A stretch of 64,000 nt of DNA. Origin: Novosphingobium sp. GTDB lineage: Bacteria; Pseudomonadota; Alphaproteobacteria; Sphingomonadales; Sphingomonadaceae. The notes beneath the pieces are model-generated. The model was not told the origin of the DNA and did no database searches. It saw only the letters and a list, made by a program, of their open reading frames with translations. The stretch spans positions 1-64,000 of the forward strand of contig JADJYM010000011.1 of the NCBI GenBank assembly GCA_016719755.1, given 5' to 3'. Below, in pieces: positions 17,052 to 29,848 of the stretch; positions within the stretch are counted from its first letter, which is position 1; every line of letters begins with the position of its first letter. The translations under genes and the position numbers were made by a program.

Positions 17052-18340
17052 GCTCGTCCCGTGCCGCCGCGCCATCTACTGGCGATCTTCCTAGCCCTCT
17101 CTACCCTCAATTACCTCGACCGGCAGATCGTCAACATTCTGGCCGAGCCGATCAAGCAAGACCTGCGCCTGGCCGACTGGCAGCTTGGGGCGCTGACCGG
17201 ACTTAGCTTCGCGGTCTTCTACTCGCTGCTTGGCCTGCCGATCGCCCGACTAGCCGACCGGGCCAACCGCCCGGTCATAATTGGCCTGTCGCTGATGGTG
17301 TGGAGCACGTTCACCGCACTGTGCGGCCTGGCTGGCTCCTATGTTCAGTTGTTGCTGGCCCGGATCGGCGTGGGTTGTGGCGAGGCTGGGGGAACGCCGC
17401 CGATGCATTCGCTGATCTCCGATTTCACTACGCCGCAGAACCGTTCGTCGGCCCTGGCCTTCGTTTCGCTGGGCAACCCGCTCGGCACCCTGATCGCGCT
17501 TGCCAGCGGCGCTTGGCTAGCGCAGGCGTTCGGCTGGCGGGCGGCCTTCATGGTCGCTGCCGCGCCGGGCATCCTGCTAGCGTTCGTGATCCTGCTGACG
17601 GTGAAGGAACCGCGCCGCCACGGCGATGCGGTGCCCGTGTCGGCGATATCGCTGGGCGACGCCTGGCGGGAACTGCGCGGCAAGCGGACCTTCTGGTGGA
17701 TCTGCGCGGCGGCGACGGCGACTTCGGTGGCGAACTATGGCCAGGCGGCGTTCTGGGGATCGTTTTTCCTGCGCAACCACGCCGCAGAAATAGCCGGGCG
17801 CTTTCCCGGCGTGGGGCCGTTGGCGGTTGTCGGCATGATGCTGGGGCTGGTTCAGGGACTGGCCGGAATGCTGGGCGTCTGGGCCGGCGGCTTCCTGACC
17901 GACCGCCTTTCGCGAAGCGATCTCAGGGCCTATTGCTCCGTGCCCGCGATCGCCCTGGCGCTGGCATCCCCGACCTTCGTTGCCGTACTGTTCGCACCGG
18001 GCTTCATCACTGCGGGGCTGCTGCTGATCATCCCGGTGTTCCTGGGCGGATTCATGTTTGGCCCGTCCTTTGCGGCGATCCAGTCGCTGGTCCGGCCGGG
18101 CACCCGGGCGACCGCCTCGGCGATCGAGATCTTCATCCTGACGATCGTCGGGCTGGGGCTTGGCCCGCTGGCGATTGGGGCCTGCTCCGATTACTTCGCC
18201 CGCACCATGGGCAATGCCGAAGGCCTGCGCTGGGCGCTGCTGCTGACCGCGCCGGCCAACCTCGTCGCGGCGGCCTGCTTCTGGCGCGGGCGGCGGACGA
18301 TCATCGCCGAACTGCATCCCCATTGATGGGAACGAATACC

Positions 18341-19465
18341 ATGGCGATCGATACCCTATGCAAACCGATCCGCATGGGCAAACTGCACCTGCCCAATCGC
18401 CTGGTGATGGCCCGATGAAGCGCTGCTTCAGCCCCGGTGGAGCGCCGGGAGAGGACGTCGCGCAGTATTACCGGCGGCGGGCGGCGGGAGGCACGGGGCT
18501 GATCATCACCGAGGGCACTGCGATCGACAATCCCGCAGCGGTGTCCCACGACGCGATCCCGCGCTTCCACGGCGAGGCGGCGCTCGCCGGGTGGCGCCGG
18601 GTGCGCGAGGAGGTCCACGCTGCCGGCGAGCGGATCTTCCCGCAGCTGTGCACGTCGGCGCGGCGCGGCGTCCGGAACTGAGCGGCCAGCCGCCGGTTCC
18701 GGCCGTCTCCCCCTCCGGCCTGTTCGCGCCCGGCGATAAGCATGGCGAGGTCCTGACCACGGCGCGTATCGCCAGCATCGTCGAGGCATTCGGGCAGGCG
18801 GCGGCCGATGCGCTGCGGCTGGGCTTCGACGGGATCGAACTGCACTTCGCGCACGGCTATCTGGCCGACCAGTTCCTGTGGGCGCCGACCAACCTCCGGA
18901 CCGACGCATACGGCCAGCGCCGCACCCTGTTCGCCGAGCAGGTGATTGCCAAATGCCGCGCGCGAACCGTGCCGAACTTTCCGATCGCGATGCGGTTCTC
19001 GCAATGGAAGCAGCAGGATTACGACGCCCGGCAGTTTGATACGCCCGGCGAGCTGGAAGAGTTCGTGAGGGCGATGGTGGGTGCCGGGGTGGACATCTTC
19101 CACTGCTCCAGCCGCCGATTCTGGCAGAGCGAGTTCGCCGGTTCGCCGATGAACCTGGCTGGTTGGACCCGGCGCCTGTCGGGCAAGCCGGTGATCACCG
19201 TCGGGTCGGTCGGGCTTGACGAGGAGTTCCTGGCCACCCGGACCGGCGGGGTAGGGGCCGGATCGGATGCGAGCCGGCTCGACCTGCTGGAACAGATGCT
19301 GTCCAGCGGCGAAATCGACCTGGTGGCGGTCGGCCGCGCCCTGATCGTCAATCCCGCGTGGGGCAACTTGATGCGCGCAGGGCGCATGGCCGACCTCGCG
19401 CCCTATGCCAAAGACGCGGAGAAGGTGCTGTACTGGCGCCTGACTTGGATCAGCGCTTGGGGAAG
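18341..19465 (+). pseudogene. Old-yellow-enzyme type NADH:flavin oxidoreductase, frameshifted
   Basis: TIM-barrel flavin ene-reductase: KPIRMGKLHLPNRLVMA at the start, then AQYYRRRAAGGTGLIITEGT, FGQAAADALRLGFDGIELHF followed by HGYLADQFLWAPTNLRTDAY, and the FMN-phosphate region VGAGSDASRLDLLEQMLSSG with VAVGRALIVNPAW. Single bases appear lost near 18415 (GCCCGATGAAG) and 18654 (TGTGCACG); adding one base at each gives one frame. The C-terminal end near 19440-19466 is uncertain. Expected role: reduction of an activated C=C bond in the pathway. Confidence 0.75.
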
Positions 19466-19466
19466 C

Positions 19467-19988
19467 TCAGACCGGGTCATCCGGCCAGCGCGAACCGATC
19501 GGCTGGCGGGTTCCGAAGCGTTCGGTCTCGCCTCCTTCGCGAACCGGCATTTCGTCGACGAAATCGAACACCACCAGCCGGTTCAGCACCCGCCATTCGT
19601 CGCCGCGTTCCTCGAACCAGTCAAGGTAGCGCCCGCGCAGGTCCCATTGCCTGATCCTGCCCTGGGCATCGGGCTGGCGTTGGATCGCGGTGAACGAGGA
19701 TTCGACCGCCGCGCCGTCCGCGCGCAGGTCGATCAGGATATTGTGGACATGGTGGATGCCGCGCTCGATCAGCGGCAGAGTCTTCATCGCCCAGTCGATG
19801 AAGCCCTCGGCGCTGCCGCTGTAGGGGCCGTGGGTGTCGGTCCCGTCCGGCCAGTAGGCGGAACGCAGCATGGCCTCATCGGCGCGGTCGATGCCCCGGC
19901 AATAGCGATAGAGGCAGTCGCGGATCGCCTCGCGCGCCATTAACTGGCCGATGGCATCGAGCCTGGTGGGTTCGTGGGTGTCATTCAT
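19467..19988 (-). CDS. NTF2/SnoaL-like protein
   Basis: 173 residues. The typical N-terminal helix is AREAIRDCLYRYCRGIDRAD, followed by MLRSAYWPDGTDTHGPYSG, SAEGFIDWAMK and a C-terminal WRVLNRLVVFDFVDEMPV. This pattern is seen in SnoaL_4 members annotated as dehydratases or isomerases in steroid and aromatic degradation. It is the second gene of a minus-strand pair: its start overlaps the SMP-30 stop by 8 bases. Confidence 0.75.
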   Translation of the reverse strand: MNDTHEPTRLDAIGQLMAREAIRDCLYRYCRGIDRADEAMLRSAYWPDGTDTHGPYSGSAEGFIDWAMKTLPLIERGIHHVHNILIDLRADGAAVESSFTAIQRQPDAQGRIRQWDLRGRYLDWFEERGDEWRVLNRLVVFDFVDEMPVREGGETERFGTRQPIGSRWPDDPV

Positions 19989-20862
19989 GGTTGTTTATTC
20001 CAAAGCGGGGTTCGGGCAGTCCGGTTGCGCGCAGTCCCCTGATCACCATGATCCGGCCACCGTCAGGATGGTCGACCCTGATGCGATGCCCGGAATCGGA
20101 AATGCTGGTGGCGAACAGGATGTCGCGCGCCTTCCCGCCAAAGGCCGGGCATGAGGGGTAGGGAACCGGCAAAGCAATGCGGTGGAGCAATTCGCCCCCG
20201 GGGGAAAAGCACGCCAGGGCCTGGGCCATGACCAGCGTGGTCCAGACATTGCCCGCGGTGTCGTTCGTCGCCCCGTCCGGGGCGCTGCCCAGAGTATTGC
20301 AGTCGACAAGGTCCGCGCGCGCGCCAAGATCGCCGGTGGCCGGGTCATAGGGATAGCGCCGCAGGACACCTTCAAGGCTGTCCGCAAGGTACATCGCCGC
20401 GCCATCGGGAGCGAAGCAGATCGCGTTAGCGATCTTGACACCCTGCTCGATCGCCCGGATCCGGCCCGCCGAATGGATTTGCCAGACCGTGCCCCCTTCC
20501 GGGCAGTCCGACGCGAAATCGCCGCAGACGAACCGGCCGGCCGGATCGACTTTGCCATCGTTCAGACGCCTGCCGGTTCGATCACCGGGCACGCGGGCAA
20601 GGCACTCCATCCGCCCGTTGGTGGCGTTCAGCAGATAAAATCCGTCGGCAAGGGCAACGATCAGGCCTCCGTCGGCAAGGCCAATACTGCCGACCGGCTG
20701 GTCGGCGGTGAATTCGGCCAGCAACTTTCCATCAAGGTCTGCGGCCCGGATGCGCTGGGCGATGGCATCGACCCACCACAGGCAGGCGCGAGCGTCATCC
20801 CACAGGGGGCTCTCCCCCAGCCGGGCGCGATGTTCGCCAAGGAACGAGATTTCTACCTGCAT
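19981..20862 (-). CDS. SMP-30/gluconolactonase-family protein
   Basis: 293 residues from MQVEISFLGEHRARLGESPL. Six-bladed beta-propeller features: GESPLWDDARACLWWVDAIA, RLNDGKVDPAGRFVCGDFAS (Asn and Asp metal ligands), ICFAPDGAAMYLADSLEG and the NTAGN-like APDGATNDTAGNVW. Family members hydrolyse lactones with a divalent metal. In a cluster with two Baeyer-Villiger type enzymes, ring opening of the lactone product is the natural role, but this is inferred. Confidence 0.8.
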   Translation of the reverse strand: MQVEISFLGEHRARLGESPLWDDARACLWWVDAIAQRIRAADLDGKLLAEFTADQPVGSIGLADGGLIVALADGFYLLNATNGRMECLARVPGDRTGRRLNDGKVDPAGRFVCGDFASDCPEGGTVWQIHSAGRIRAIEQGVKIANAICFAPDGAAMYLADSLEGVLRRYPYDPATGDLGARADLVDCNTLGSAPDGATNDTAGNVWTTLVMAQALACFSPGGELLHRIALPVPYPSCPAFGGKARDILFATSISDSGHRIRVDHPDGGRIMVIRGLRATGLPEPRFGINNHE

Positions 20863-21130
20863 GGCCGTGCCTGCTCTCCCGATGTGCCCGGGCTCGGGCC
20901 GGGGCAGTGTGGCCTCCATCGCTGCCGCAACTTGGCCGCGCGTGCACGGGCGCCCGATCTGGCTGGGCAAGGAATCAGGAATGTGATGATCGTCAGCACG
21001 CCCTGGATTGCGCTTCGCCGCCTCCCCGCCGTCGTTGCATGACCGCGCTACAGAACACGCACGGGCGGCATTGGGCCACCCGCGGCGGCGGCTGGCTGCG
21101 CTGCGCGCACGGGAAACGGACGGAATATCG
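20863..21130. other. Divergent spacer between SMP-30 and acyl-CoA synthetase genes
   Basis: About 270 bases between divergent starts, presumably holding both promoters. The sequence is GC-rich and I see no clear boxes. Open frames cross it on both strands but have no supported starts. Confidence 0.3.
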
Positions 21131-22772
21131 ATGACATTGACTGGACTGATGCAGGATCGCGCCCTGACCATGGGCAGCCTGGTGGATCACGTGGCGCGCA
21201 ACCATCGCGGGCGAGAGGTGGCCGGACGGGATGCCGCCGGCAAGCTGGTCCGTTCCAGCTGGGGCGAGGTCGCAGCCCGCGCGCGTAGGGTCGCCGCCGC
21301 GCTTTCCGGCCTGGGCCTTGAGCCGGGAGACCGGGTGGCCACGCTTGCCTGGAACCGCATCCCTCATCTGGAGCTCTACTTCGGGGTGACGGCGGCAGGC
21401 CTGGTCCTTCACACGGTGAATCCGCGCCTCTATCCCGAACAGTTGGTCTACATCCTCAACCACGGCGGGGCGAAGGTTCTCTGCGTGGACCCCGACCTGC
21501 TTGGCATCGTCGAAGGGATTGCCGACCAGCTCGACTGGATCGAAACCATCGTTGTGCTGTGCGCGCGCGCGGAGCTGCCGGAAAGTGGTCTGCCCGACCT
21601 CGTTCACTACGAGCAGTGGCTGACGGCCGCTCTGCCGCTGGCAGCCTGGCCCGATCTGGACGAGAGGTCTGCGGCGATCCTGTGCTATACCTCGGGAACG
21701 ACCGGCAACCCCAAGGGCGTGCTCTACAGCCACCGTTCGACCCTGTTGCACGCGATGTCGGCGTGCAGCGCGGATTCAATGGCGATGGCAGCGCGGGACA
21801 ATGCTCTGCTGGTGACGCCGCTGTTCCACGTCAATGCCTGGGGAGTGCCATTCGCGGCGGCAATGGCTGGGGCCAAATTGGTCCTGCCTGGATCGCAGCT
21901 CGATCCGGCTTCGATCCTTAGCCTGCTCGACAGTGAGCGGATCACCTTCTCGCTGGGGGTGCCGACCGTGTGGTTGGGCTTTGCCGCCCATCACGATGCT
22001 CTGCCCGCGGCGGAGCGGCCCAGGGCTTGCGCTGCAACGGGTTTTCATGGGCGGTGCGGCCACACCGCGATCGCTGATCGATTGGTTTGACGCGGCCCTT
22101 GGCGTGGACGTGTTGCAGGCTTGGGGCATGACCGAGACGAGCCCGGTGGCGACCGTCTGCCGTCCGCTGGCGCACCAGTTCGATCTCCCGCGCGAGGATA
22201 TGCTCGATCTCAAGGCGATCCAGGGGCGGCCGATGTTCGGCGCGGAAATCCGGGTGCGCGAACTGGAGGGGGGTGGGGAGGCCGAAAGGGGCGTTCCGGG
22301 TCATTTGCAGGTGCGCGGGTTGTGGGTGCTGAGCGCCTATTTCGGCCAGGAACCTGGTAGCGCGCTGGACGGCGACGGCTGGTTCGACACCGGCGACATC
22401 GCGCGGATCACCCCGGACGGGTTCCTGCAGATCACCGACCGGGCCAAGGACGTGATCAAGTCCGGCGGCGAATGGATTTCGTCGATCGATCTGGAAGACG
22501 CCGCCCAGGCGCATGATGCCGTCGCGGAAGTGGCCGTGATCGGTGTTCCGCATCCCAGATGGCAGGAGCGTCCGCTGATGCTGGTGCGGCTTCACCCAGG
22601 CACGGCCTGCGAAGGCGCGGAGATCCTGGAGCATCTTGTGGCGCGCGTGGCGCGCTGGTGGCTGCCGGACGAGGTGCTGTTCGTGGAAGACCTGCCACAC
22701 ACGGGCACCGGCAAGCTGCTGAAGACGTCGCTACGTGCGGAGTACGAGCACTTCTACGCCGACCGGGCCTGA
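21131..22772 (+). pseudogene. Acyl-CoA synthetase (AMP-forming), frameshifted
   Basis: ANL-superfamily ligase of about 546 residues. The P-loop is CYTSGTTGNPKGVLYSHRS, A5 is QAWGMTETSPV, the adenine/ribose motif is [11 protein letters not shown], and A8 covers [20 protein letters not shown]. The catalytic lysine region is GTGKLLKTSLR at the C terminus. One indel near 22018 (CGGCCCAGGGCTTGC) moves the frame between LPAAERP and ALQRVFMGGAA. It activates a carboxylic acid to its CoA thioester; the substrate is unknown. Confidence 0.85.
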
Positions 22773-22790
22773 CCGCGCGGCACGCGGCGG

Positions 22791-23590
22791 CTATTCCCAG
22801 ATCGCCGCTTCGGGCGGCGGCAGGGATGTTTCGGGCTGGAACTTCCTGCCGCGAAATCCTGGATGAGTTCCTGCATGGTTTCGATGATGCTGAGCTGGTT
22901 TGCGGCGAGTCGATCGGCCATGCCGCCGACGCCGATCGCGATCGGCGTGCCGAACAGGTCCCCGTCGAGCGCCATTGAGATCGAGGATACCTGCGGCGTC
23001 GGGCGCTTGGGAGCATAGGCGTATCCCACATGCCGCACCCAGTTGACCTCGCGCATCAAGTCGGTAAGCGAGATAGGGTTGCCTTCGTCCAGCCTGTAGT
23101 AACGGGTATATCGCCAGATTTTCTCGATTTCGCGGTCCTTCATGCGCGCCATAAGGGGCAGGCCAGCGCTGGAATCGATCATCAGCCGCATGGCGCCCGT
23201 GTTTGGCGGCGACTTGTACTCGTGGGTGGGGGCCAGCATGAGGATGTACTGGATGTAGAGGTCGTTCTGGGAAACCAGCCCGACGGTCTCGTCGGTCCGG
23301 CGCTGCAACTCCTCCGCCAGCTGGCGGTATCCGCCCGAGGCCTGGATATAGCCCGGTAGCCAGTTGCCCAGCATGCTGATCCGAGTCGTCGGCAAATAGG
23401 TACGCTTGGCGCGATTATAGTTGAGATAGCCCATCATCACCATGCTTTTCAGCAGGTTGGTGGTGCTGGACTGCGGGTATCCAAGCGCAGTGTAGATTTC
23501 AAGCAGGTGCAAGGGCGTGCGCCGTTTCGCGAACAGTTCGAGCACTTCGAAAGTGCGCATCGCCGATTTCACGCCACGTCGTTGCTGCAT
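22791..23590 (-). CDS. IclR-family transcriptional regulator
   Basis: Starts MQQRRGVKSAMRTFEVLELF with an N-terminal winged helix (LLEIYTALGYPQSSTTNLLK) and the IclR effector domain (TVGLVSQNDLYIQYILML ... SSAGLPLMA ... PISLTDLMREVNWVRHVGYA). As given, the frame runs to 22754 with an unlikely tail. A one-base shift near 22850 gives the more natural end ...PPEAAIWE and a TAG at 22791. A palindrome 20 bases before its start may be its own operator. It probably controls the flanking catabolic genes. Confidence 0.8.
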
Positions 23591-23610
23591 GCCTGTTCTA
23601 GCGGCCCTTC

Positions 23611-23637
23611 CGGTTCACACTGAACCGTTACCCGGTT
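23611..23637. promoter_or_regulatory. Candidate IclR operator
   Basis: CGGTTCA-CAC-TGAACCG (23611-23627) is a perfect palindrome overlapping a second imperfect one, AACCGTTACCCGGTT (23623-23637). It lies between the IclR gene and the divergent SDR gene. IclR proteins bind palindromes of about this size. The remaining spacer to 23916 has no gene. Confidence 0.5.
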
Positions 23638-23916
23638 TTTCGTGTCTACCCAAGGGGGGCCTCCCCTCCGTTCTCCGTGTTCCACTTTACCTGCCGGTGG
23701 GCCGGACTACTCGGAGGGATCAATGGTATGGTGGAAGAATCACATATATGATTTCGAGTGCGGCTGACTTGCGACCCCGAACTGGTCCGCAGGCGTGCGC
23801 GCCTGCAATCACCCATTGGATAATCGCGGAGCGGACGTTCTCCGCCGTGGAATGTGGCGGAGGTCGTTCTAAGCCCGGCGGCAACGACTGGTCATATGGC
23901 GATGTAAGGAGGGGAA

Positions 23917-24672
23917 ATGGCAAGGGAACTCGAAGGCAAGGTTGCGGTCGTCACCGGGGCCTCGCGCGGGCTGGGGCGAGCCATTGCCGAGCTGTTCGCC
24001 GCCGAGGGCGCACAGTTGGCGCTGATCGATCTGAAGCAACATTGGGTCCAGGCCGTGGCCGACGACATTGCCGCGAAGGGTGTGAATGCCATCGCGCTTG
24101 CCGCCGATGTTTCGAACCAGGCTGCCCTGCGCGCGGCGATGGATAAGACGGGCCGCGAGTTCGGCCGGATCGACATATTGGTCAACAACGCCATGTGGAA
24201 CCGCTACGATCCGATCGACGAGATTACGCCGGAAACGTTCCAGCGCATGGCCGGGGTTGGCATGGGCGGGATCGTCTGGGGCATCCAGTCCGCCATTCAG
24301 CACATGAAGGATGGGGGCTCGATCATCAATATCGGGTCGATGGCCGGTCGGTTAGGCAGCCCTTCGGCGCTGCTCTATTCCGGGGTCAAGGCCGGCGTGG
24401 ACGGCATGACCCGCGCGGCCTCGATCGAGCTTGGCGCGCTCGGGATTAGGGTCAACGCCATCGCCCCCTCGACCGTCGCGACCGAGGGTGTGAAGGCGAT
24501 CCTCACGCCCGAAATGTTCGCGGACCGCGTGGCGAAGAGTCCGCTTGGTCGGCTCGGCGAGGAACGCGACATCGCCCAGGCGGCGCTGTGGCTGGCGGGG
24601 GAACGGGCAACCTTCGTGACCGGCCAGTCGCTGGCGGTCGATGGCGGGATCGGTCACGCGTTCTACCGCTGA
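23917..24672 (+). CDS. SDR-family NAD(P)-dependent oxidoreductase
   Basis: 251 residues, the classical short-chain dehydrogenase size. Cofactor motif TGASRGLG at residues 13-20, NNAM near 88, catalytic Ser in INIGSMAGR, the YxxxK pair in YSGVKAG, and the C-terminal GQSLAVDGG. The acidic residue LIDLKQ after beta-2 suggests NAD rather than NADP. GGAGG precedes the start. It likely oxidises an alcohol in the pathway. Confidence 0.9.
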   Translation: MARELEGKVAVVTGASRGLGRAIAELFAAEGAQLALIDLKQHWVQAVADDIAAKGVNAIALAADVSNQAALRAAMDKTGREFGRIDILVNNAMWNRYDPIDEITPETFQRMAGVGMGGIVWGIQSAIQHMKDGGSIINIGSMAGRLGSPSALLYSGVKAGVDGMTRAASIELGALGIRVNAIAPSTVATEGVKAILTPEMFADRVAKSPLGRLGEERDIAQAALWLAGERATFVTGQSLAVDGGIGHAFYR

Positions 24673-24710
24673 GCACGCCGCCTGCCCCGGCAATGTCCTC
24701 ACAAATGTGA

Positions 24711-26456
<1,746 letters not shown>

Positions 26457-26637
26457 ACGAGATGCCGCTTTGGCGCACTGGCCCCAAAGGGGTGGTGGGC
26501 GCGGCCGCCGAGTTTATCGCACATGAGATAAGGGGCGGCTAGGCGGGGGGCGACTTTTCTAACCCGCGCGCTGGTTGCCATAGGGCCACCCATCGGCGCG
26601 TGGACGCCGGACGAATTTCAGACGGGAGAAGGGCATC

Positions 26638-28980
26638 ATGAACGGCAATTTCCGAAGCCTGCTGTTGAGCACGGCCATCACACTGGTCAGCGTCAGCGCC
26701 GCACAGGCGCAAACCGCTCCTGCTGACGAGGCTGCCGACGCGGGCGGGATCAACGATATCATCGTGACCGCGCAGAAGCGCGAACAGAACATCAACAAGG
26801 TCGGCATGGCGATCACCGCGCAGAGCGGTGACGAGCTGCTGTCAAGGGTATCTTCAGCGTTGCCGACCTTGCCAAGGTCGTGCCGGGCTTCACCTTCGAG
26901 GGCGCATCGGGCAATGCCCCGATCTATTCGATCCGCGGCGTGGGCTTCCATGACCTCAGCCTTGCCTCGGGGCAGGCGGTCGCGGTCTATGCCGACGAAA
27001 CCCCAATCCCGTTTGGCTATGAAACGATCGGAGTCGATTTCGACGTGGAGCGGGTCGAGGTTCTCAAGGGGCCGCAGGGCACCCTGTTCGGCCAGAACTC
27101 CACCGGCGGCGCGATCAACTACGTGATGGCGAAGCCGACCGCCAACCTGGAGTACGGCCTCAACCTCACCTATGGCCGCTTCAACACGACCGACATCAGC
27201 GGCTTCGTCAGCGGTCCGCTCAGCGATACGCTGCGTGCGCGCGTTGCGGTTCGATCGATCCAGGGCGATGGCTGGCAGAAGCGCTATGGTCCGGTGCCCA
27301 ACCAGCTGCAGGGTCCGGCCGACGATACCATTGGCCGGCAGAACCAGCTGGGCGGGCGCATCCTCCTCGAATGGCGGCCCACCAGCGATTTCAAGGTGCT
27401 GCTTAACGTCAACACCCGTCGCGACCGCTCGGATACCCAGGTTCCGCAGTTCAACGGCCTGCGTCCATCCTCTTCGCAGCCGGTCGTGCCGGAAATCCTC
27501 GCCTTCCGCTGCCGCCCGAAGACAACCGGGCCGCTGCCTGGGATCCGCATCGACTATGCTCAGAACAACCGCTGGGCCGAAGCGTCTGCGCGGATCGAAT
27601 ATGACGCGGGCGCCGCGACCATCACCTCGCTGACCGCATACCAGCGCTACAAGCGTTATGCCCCGGCGCGCGAGCACGATGGCACTCCCTATCCAGCGCT
27701 GCGCTATGGCTATCGTGGCGATGTCGAGACGTTCTACCAGGAGCTGCGTGCCGGAGGCACCTTCGGCGGCGAGGGTAGCTGGCTGGTCGGCGCGAACTAC
27801 GAGCACGACAAGACCAAGGAACTGTTCCACACCTACAATCCCCTGGCCACCTCCCGGCTGCTGTTCGGCCTTCCGAACCTATCGTCGGGTTCGAAGTCGG
27901 ACAACCAGATTAAGACCTACGGGATCTTTGGTAATGTAGAATATCCGCTTTCGGAAAGCCTCAGCATCCAGGTCGGCGCACGCTATACTAAGGCCGATCG
28001 CAACACTCAGGGCTGCTCGCTGGATGACAATGGCGGCTTGGCCGCGATCTTCACGGCGATCCAGACCAATCTGGTCAATGCCGGTGTCAAGAAGACCCCG
28101 ATCGTCACCCCCCAAGTGGGTGGCTGCATCACGCTTGACCCCACGGCGACCCCGGCCCTGTTCAAAGGTGAACTGAACGAGGACAACGTGTCCTGGCGCG
28201 TCGGCCTGAACTCGACTGCCGCGCCCGGCACCCCTGTTCTATGTGAACGCCAGCAAGGGCTACAAGGCGGGCAGCTATCCGCTGGTCTCCGCGACCTCCT
28301 ACGTCCAATATACCCCGGTTCCGCAGGAAGGCCTGCTGGCCTTCGAGGCGGGCGTGAAGTCGCGCGTCTCGCGGAACTTGCAGTTTAACGCCTCGGCGTT
28401 CTACTATGATTACACTAACAAGCAGATCAACGGCATCTACATCGATCCGGTGTTCGGCCGCCTGACCAAGCTGGTCACGATTCCGGATTCGCGAGTCTAT
28501 GGCTTCGAGGCGACCCTGGACTGGCGCCCGATCCCCGGCCTGACGATCAATCCCTCGGTCAGCTACGTCAATTCGCGGATCGAGGGGACGTTCTCGAACT
28601 ACACCCCGACCGGCGTGTTCAAGAGCTTCGTGGGCGAACCGTTCCCATATTCGCCGGAATGGCAGGCCAATTCGAACATCGAATACAAGTGGAACGTCAG
28701 TTCCGACTGGTCAGCCTTCTTGGGAGGCAACGTGTCCTACCACGGCAAGACCAACGGCGCGTTCGGGCAGGTCGCGGCCTATGCGATCAAGGACTACACC
28801 CTGGTCGACATGCGCGCCGGCGTGGAATCGGACTCAGGTCGCTATCGCCTGTTCGCCTGGGGTACCAACCTATTCAACGAATACTACTGGTTGACCGCGG
28901 CGCGCAATTTCGACTCCGATGCCCGCAACATGGGGCAGCCGGCGCGGTACGGTGTGACGTTCAGCTATCGCTTCAACTGA
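26638..28980 (+). pseudogene. TonB-dependent outer-membrane receptor, frameshifted
   Basis: Signal peptide MNGNFRSLLLSTAITLVSVS...AQA, a TonB-box-like DIIVTAQKREQ, a plug with IRGVGFHDLSLASGQAVAVY and ERVEVLKGPQGTLFGQNSTG, and a long barrel ending VTFSYRFN with the terminal aromatic pattern. Frames change near 26850 and 28230; corrected size is about 780 residues. Receptors of this subfamily are abundant in sphingomonads and import hydrophobic or aromatic substrates and siderophores. Here the context points to the substrate of the cluster. Confidence 0.87.
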
Positions 28981-29082
28981 TCCGCCGGGACTGGCTGATG
29001 GCGGGCACTGTCGAGGTGTCCGCCATCGCCCCGGAATGCCTTGGGCATTCGAACAAAACCAAACAGATAGTGGAGAAGGTCT

Positions 29083-29846
29083 ATGTCGCTGGTGAAGCTG
29101 GAAGTTCGTGATTTCGTTGCCGTGGTCACCATGGACAATCCGCCGGTCAATTCGCAGCCGATGGAATTCATGCAGGAACTGACTGAGGTGTTCGACAGCC
29201 TCAATGACCGGGAAGATGTTCGGGTCGCAATCCTGACGGGGGCGGGCAAGATGTTCTCGGCTGGCGCCGACCTCAAGCAGCGACCTGACTTTTCCATCCC
29301 CGGCACGCGTGCCCGCCGCAACCGGATCGTCCGCGAAGTCGCCAATTCGATCATGGACAATGCCAAGCCGACCATCGCAGCGGTCAATGGACCGGCGCTC
29401 GGGGCCGGGCTGGGCCTGGCCATCAGCTGCGACATCATCGTCGCCTCGGATCGCGCTTCTTTCGGCCTGCCGGAAGTCGATGTAGGCCTGATGGGCGGCG
29501 GCAAGCACGCGGCGCGGGTGTTCCCGCATTCGCTGGTGCGCCGGATGATGCTCACCGGTTACCGCGTTCCGGCGAAGAGGCCTATCGCCGCGGCCTGATC
29601 GAGGCGGCTCTGCCGCATGACGAGCTGATGCCCTGGGCGATGGACCTGGCAAAGCAGATCGCTTCGAAGAGCCCGCTGGCGACGCGCCTTGCCAAGGATT
29701 CGATGCGCACCATCGAGAACATGACCCTGCGCGACGGCTATATCTACGAGCAGGGCAACACCGCCAAGCTTGCCACATCGCACGACGCCGCAGAGGCTGT
29801 GAAGGCCTTCATGGAGAAGCGCGAACCTGTGTTTCTGGGCCGCTAA
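29083..29846 (+). pseudogene. Enoyl-CoA hydratase/isomerase, frameshifted
   Basis: Crotonase fold: GAGKMFSAGADLKQ (first oxyanion segment), NGPALGAGLGLAISCD (second) and the SFGLPEVDVGLMGGG signature. The frame breaks near 29568 (CGCGTTCCGGCGAAGAGG). The downstream frame gives YRRGLIEAALPHDELM and a normal C terminus ending EPVFLGR, about 254 residues in total. It acts in beta-oxidation of the ring-opened acyl-CoA. Confidence 0.85.
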
Positions 29847-29848
29847 GC

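Larger units (their letters stand above)
15581..18326 (+). pseudogene. MFS transporter (Spinster-like) split by IS256 copy 2
   Basis: Joining 15581-15627 to 17060-18326 (one copy of the 8-bp duplication removed) gives an unbroken 437-residue protein starting MAIEMPGSFEASPARPVPPR. It has about 12 hydrophobic segments, LNYLDRQIVNILAEPIKQDL after helix 1, and the MFS loop motif LADRANRP. Spinster-like carriers of this type occur in sphingomonad catabolic clusters and presumably import the substrate. The IS sits in codon 16. Downstream of it the frame is open into the IS right end, so an N-terminally altered protein could be made from an outward start there. Confidence 0.85.

Noticed and set aside
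26514-26531. TTATC...GATAA inverted repeat upstream of the TonB receptor
   Set aside because: Only 5-bp arms, no second copy elsewhere in the cluster; too weak to call an operator.
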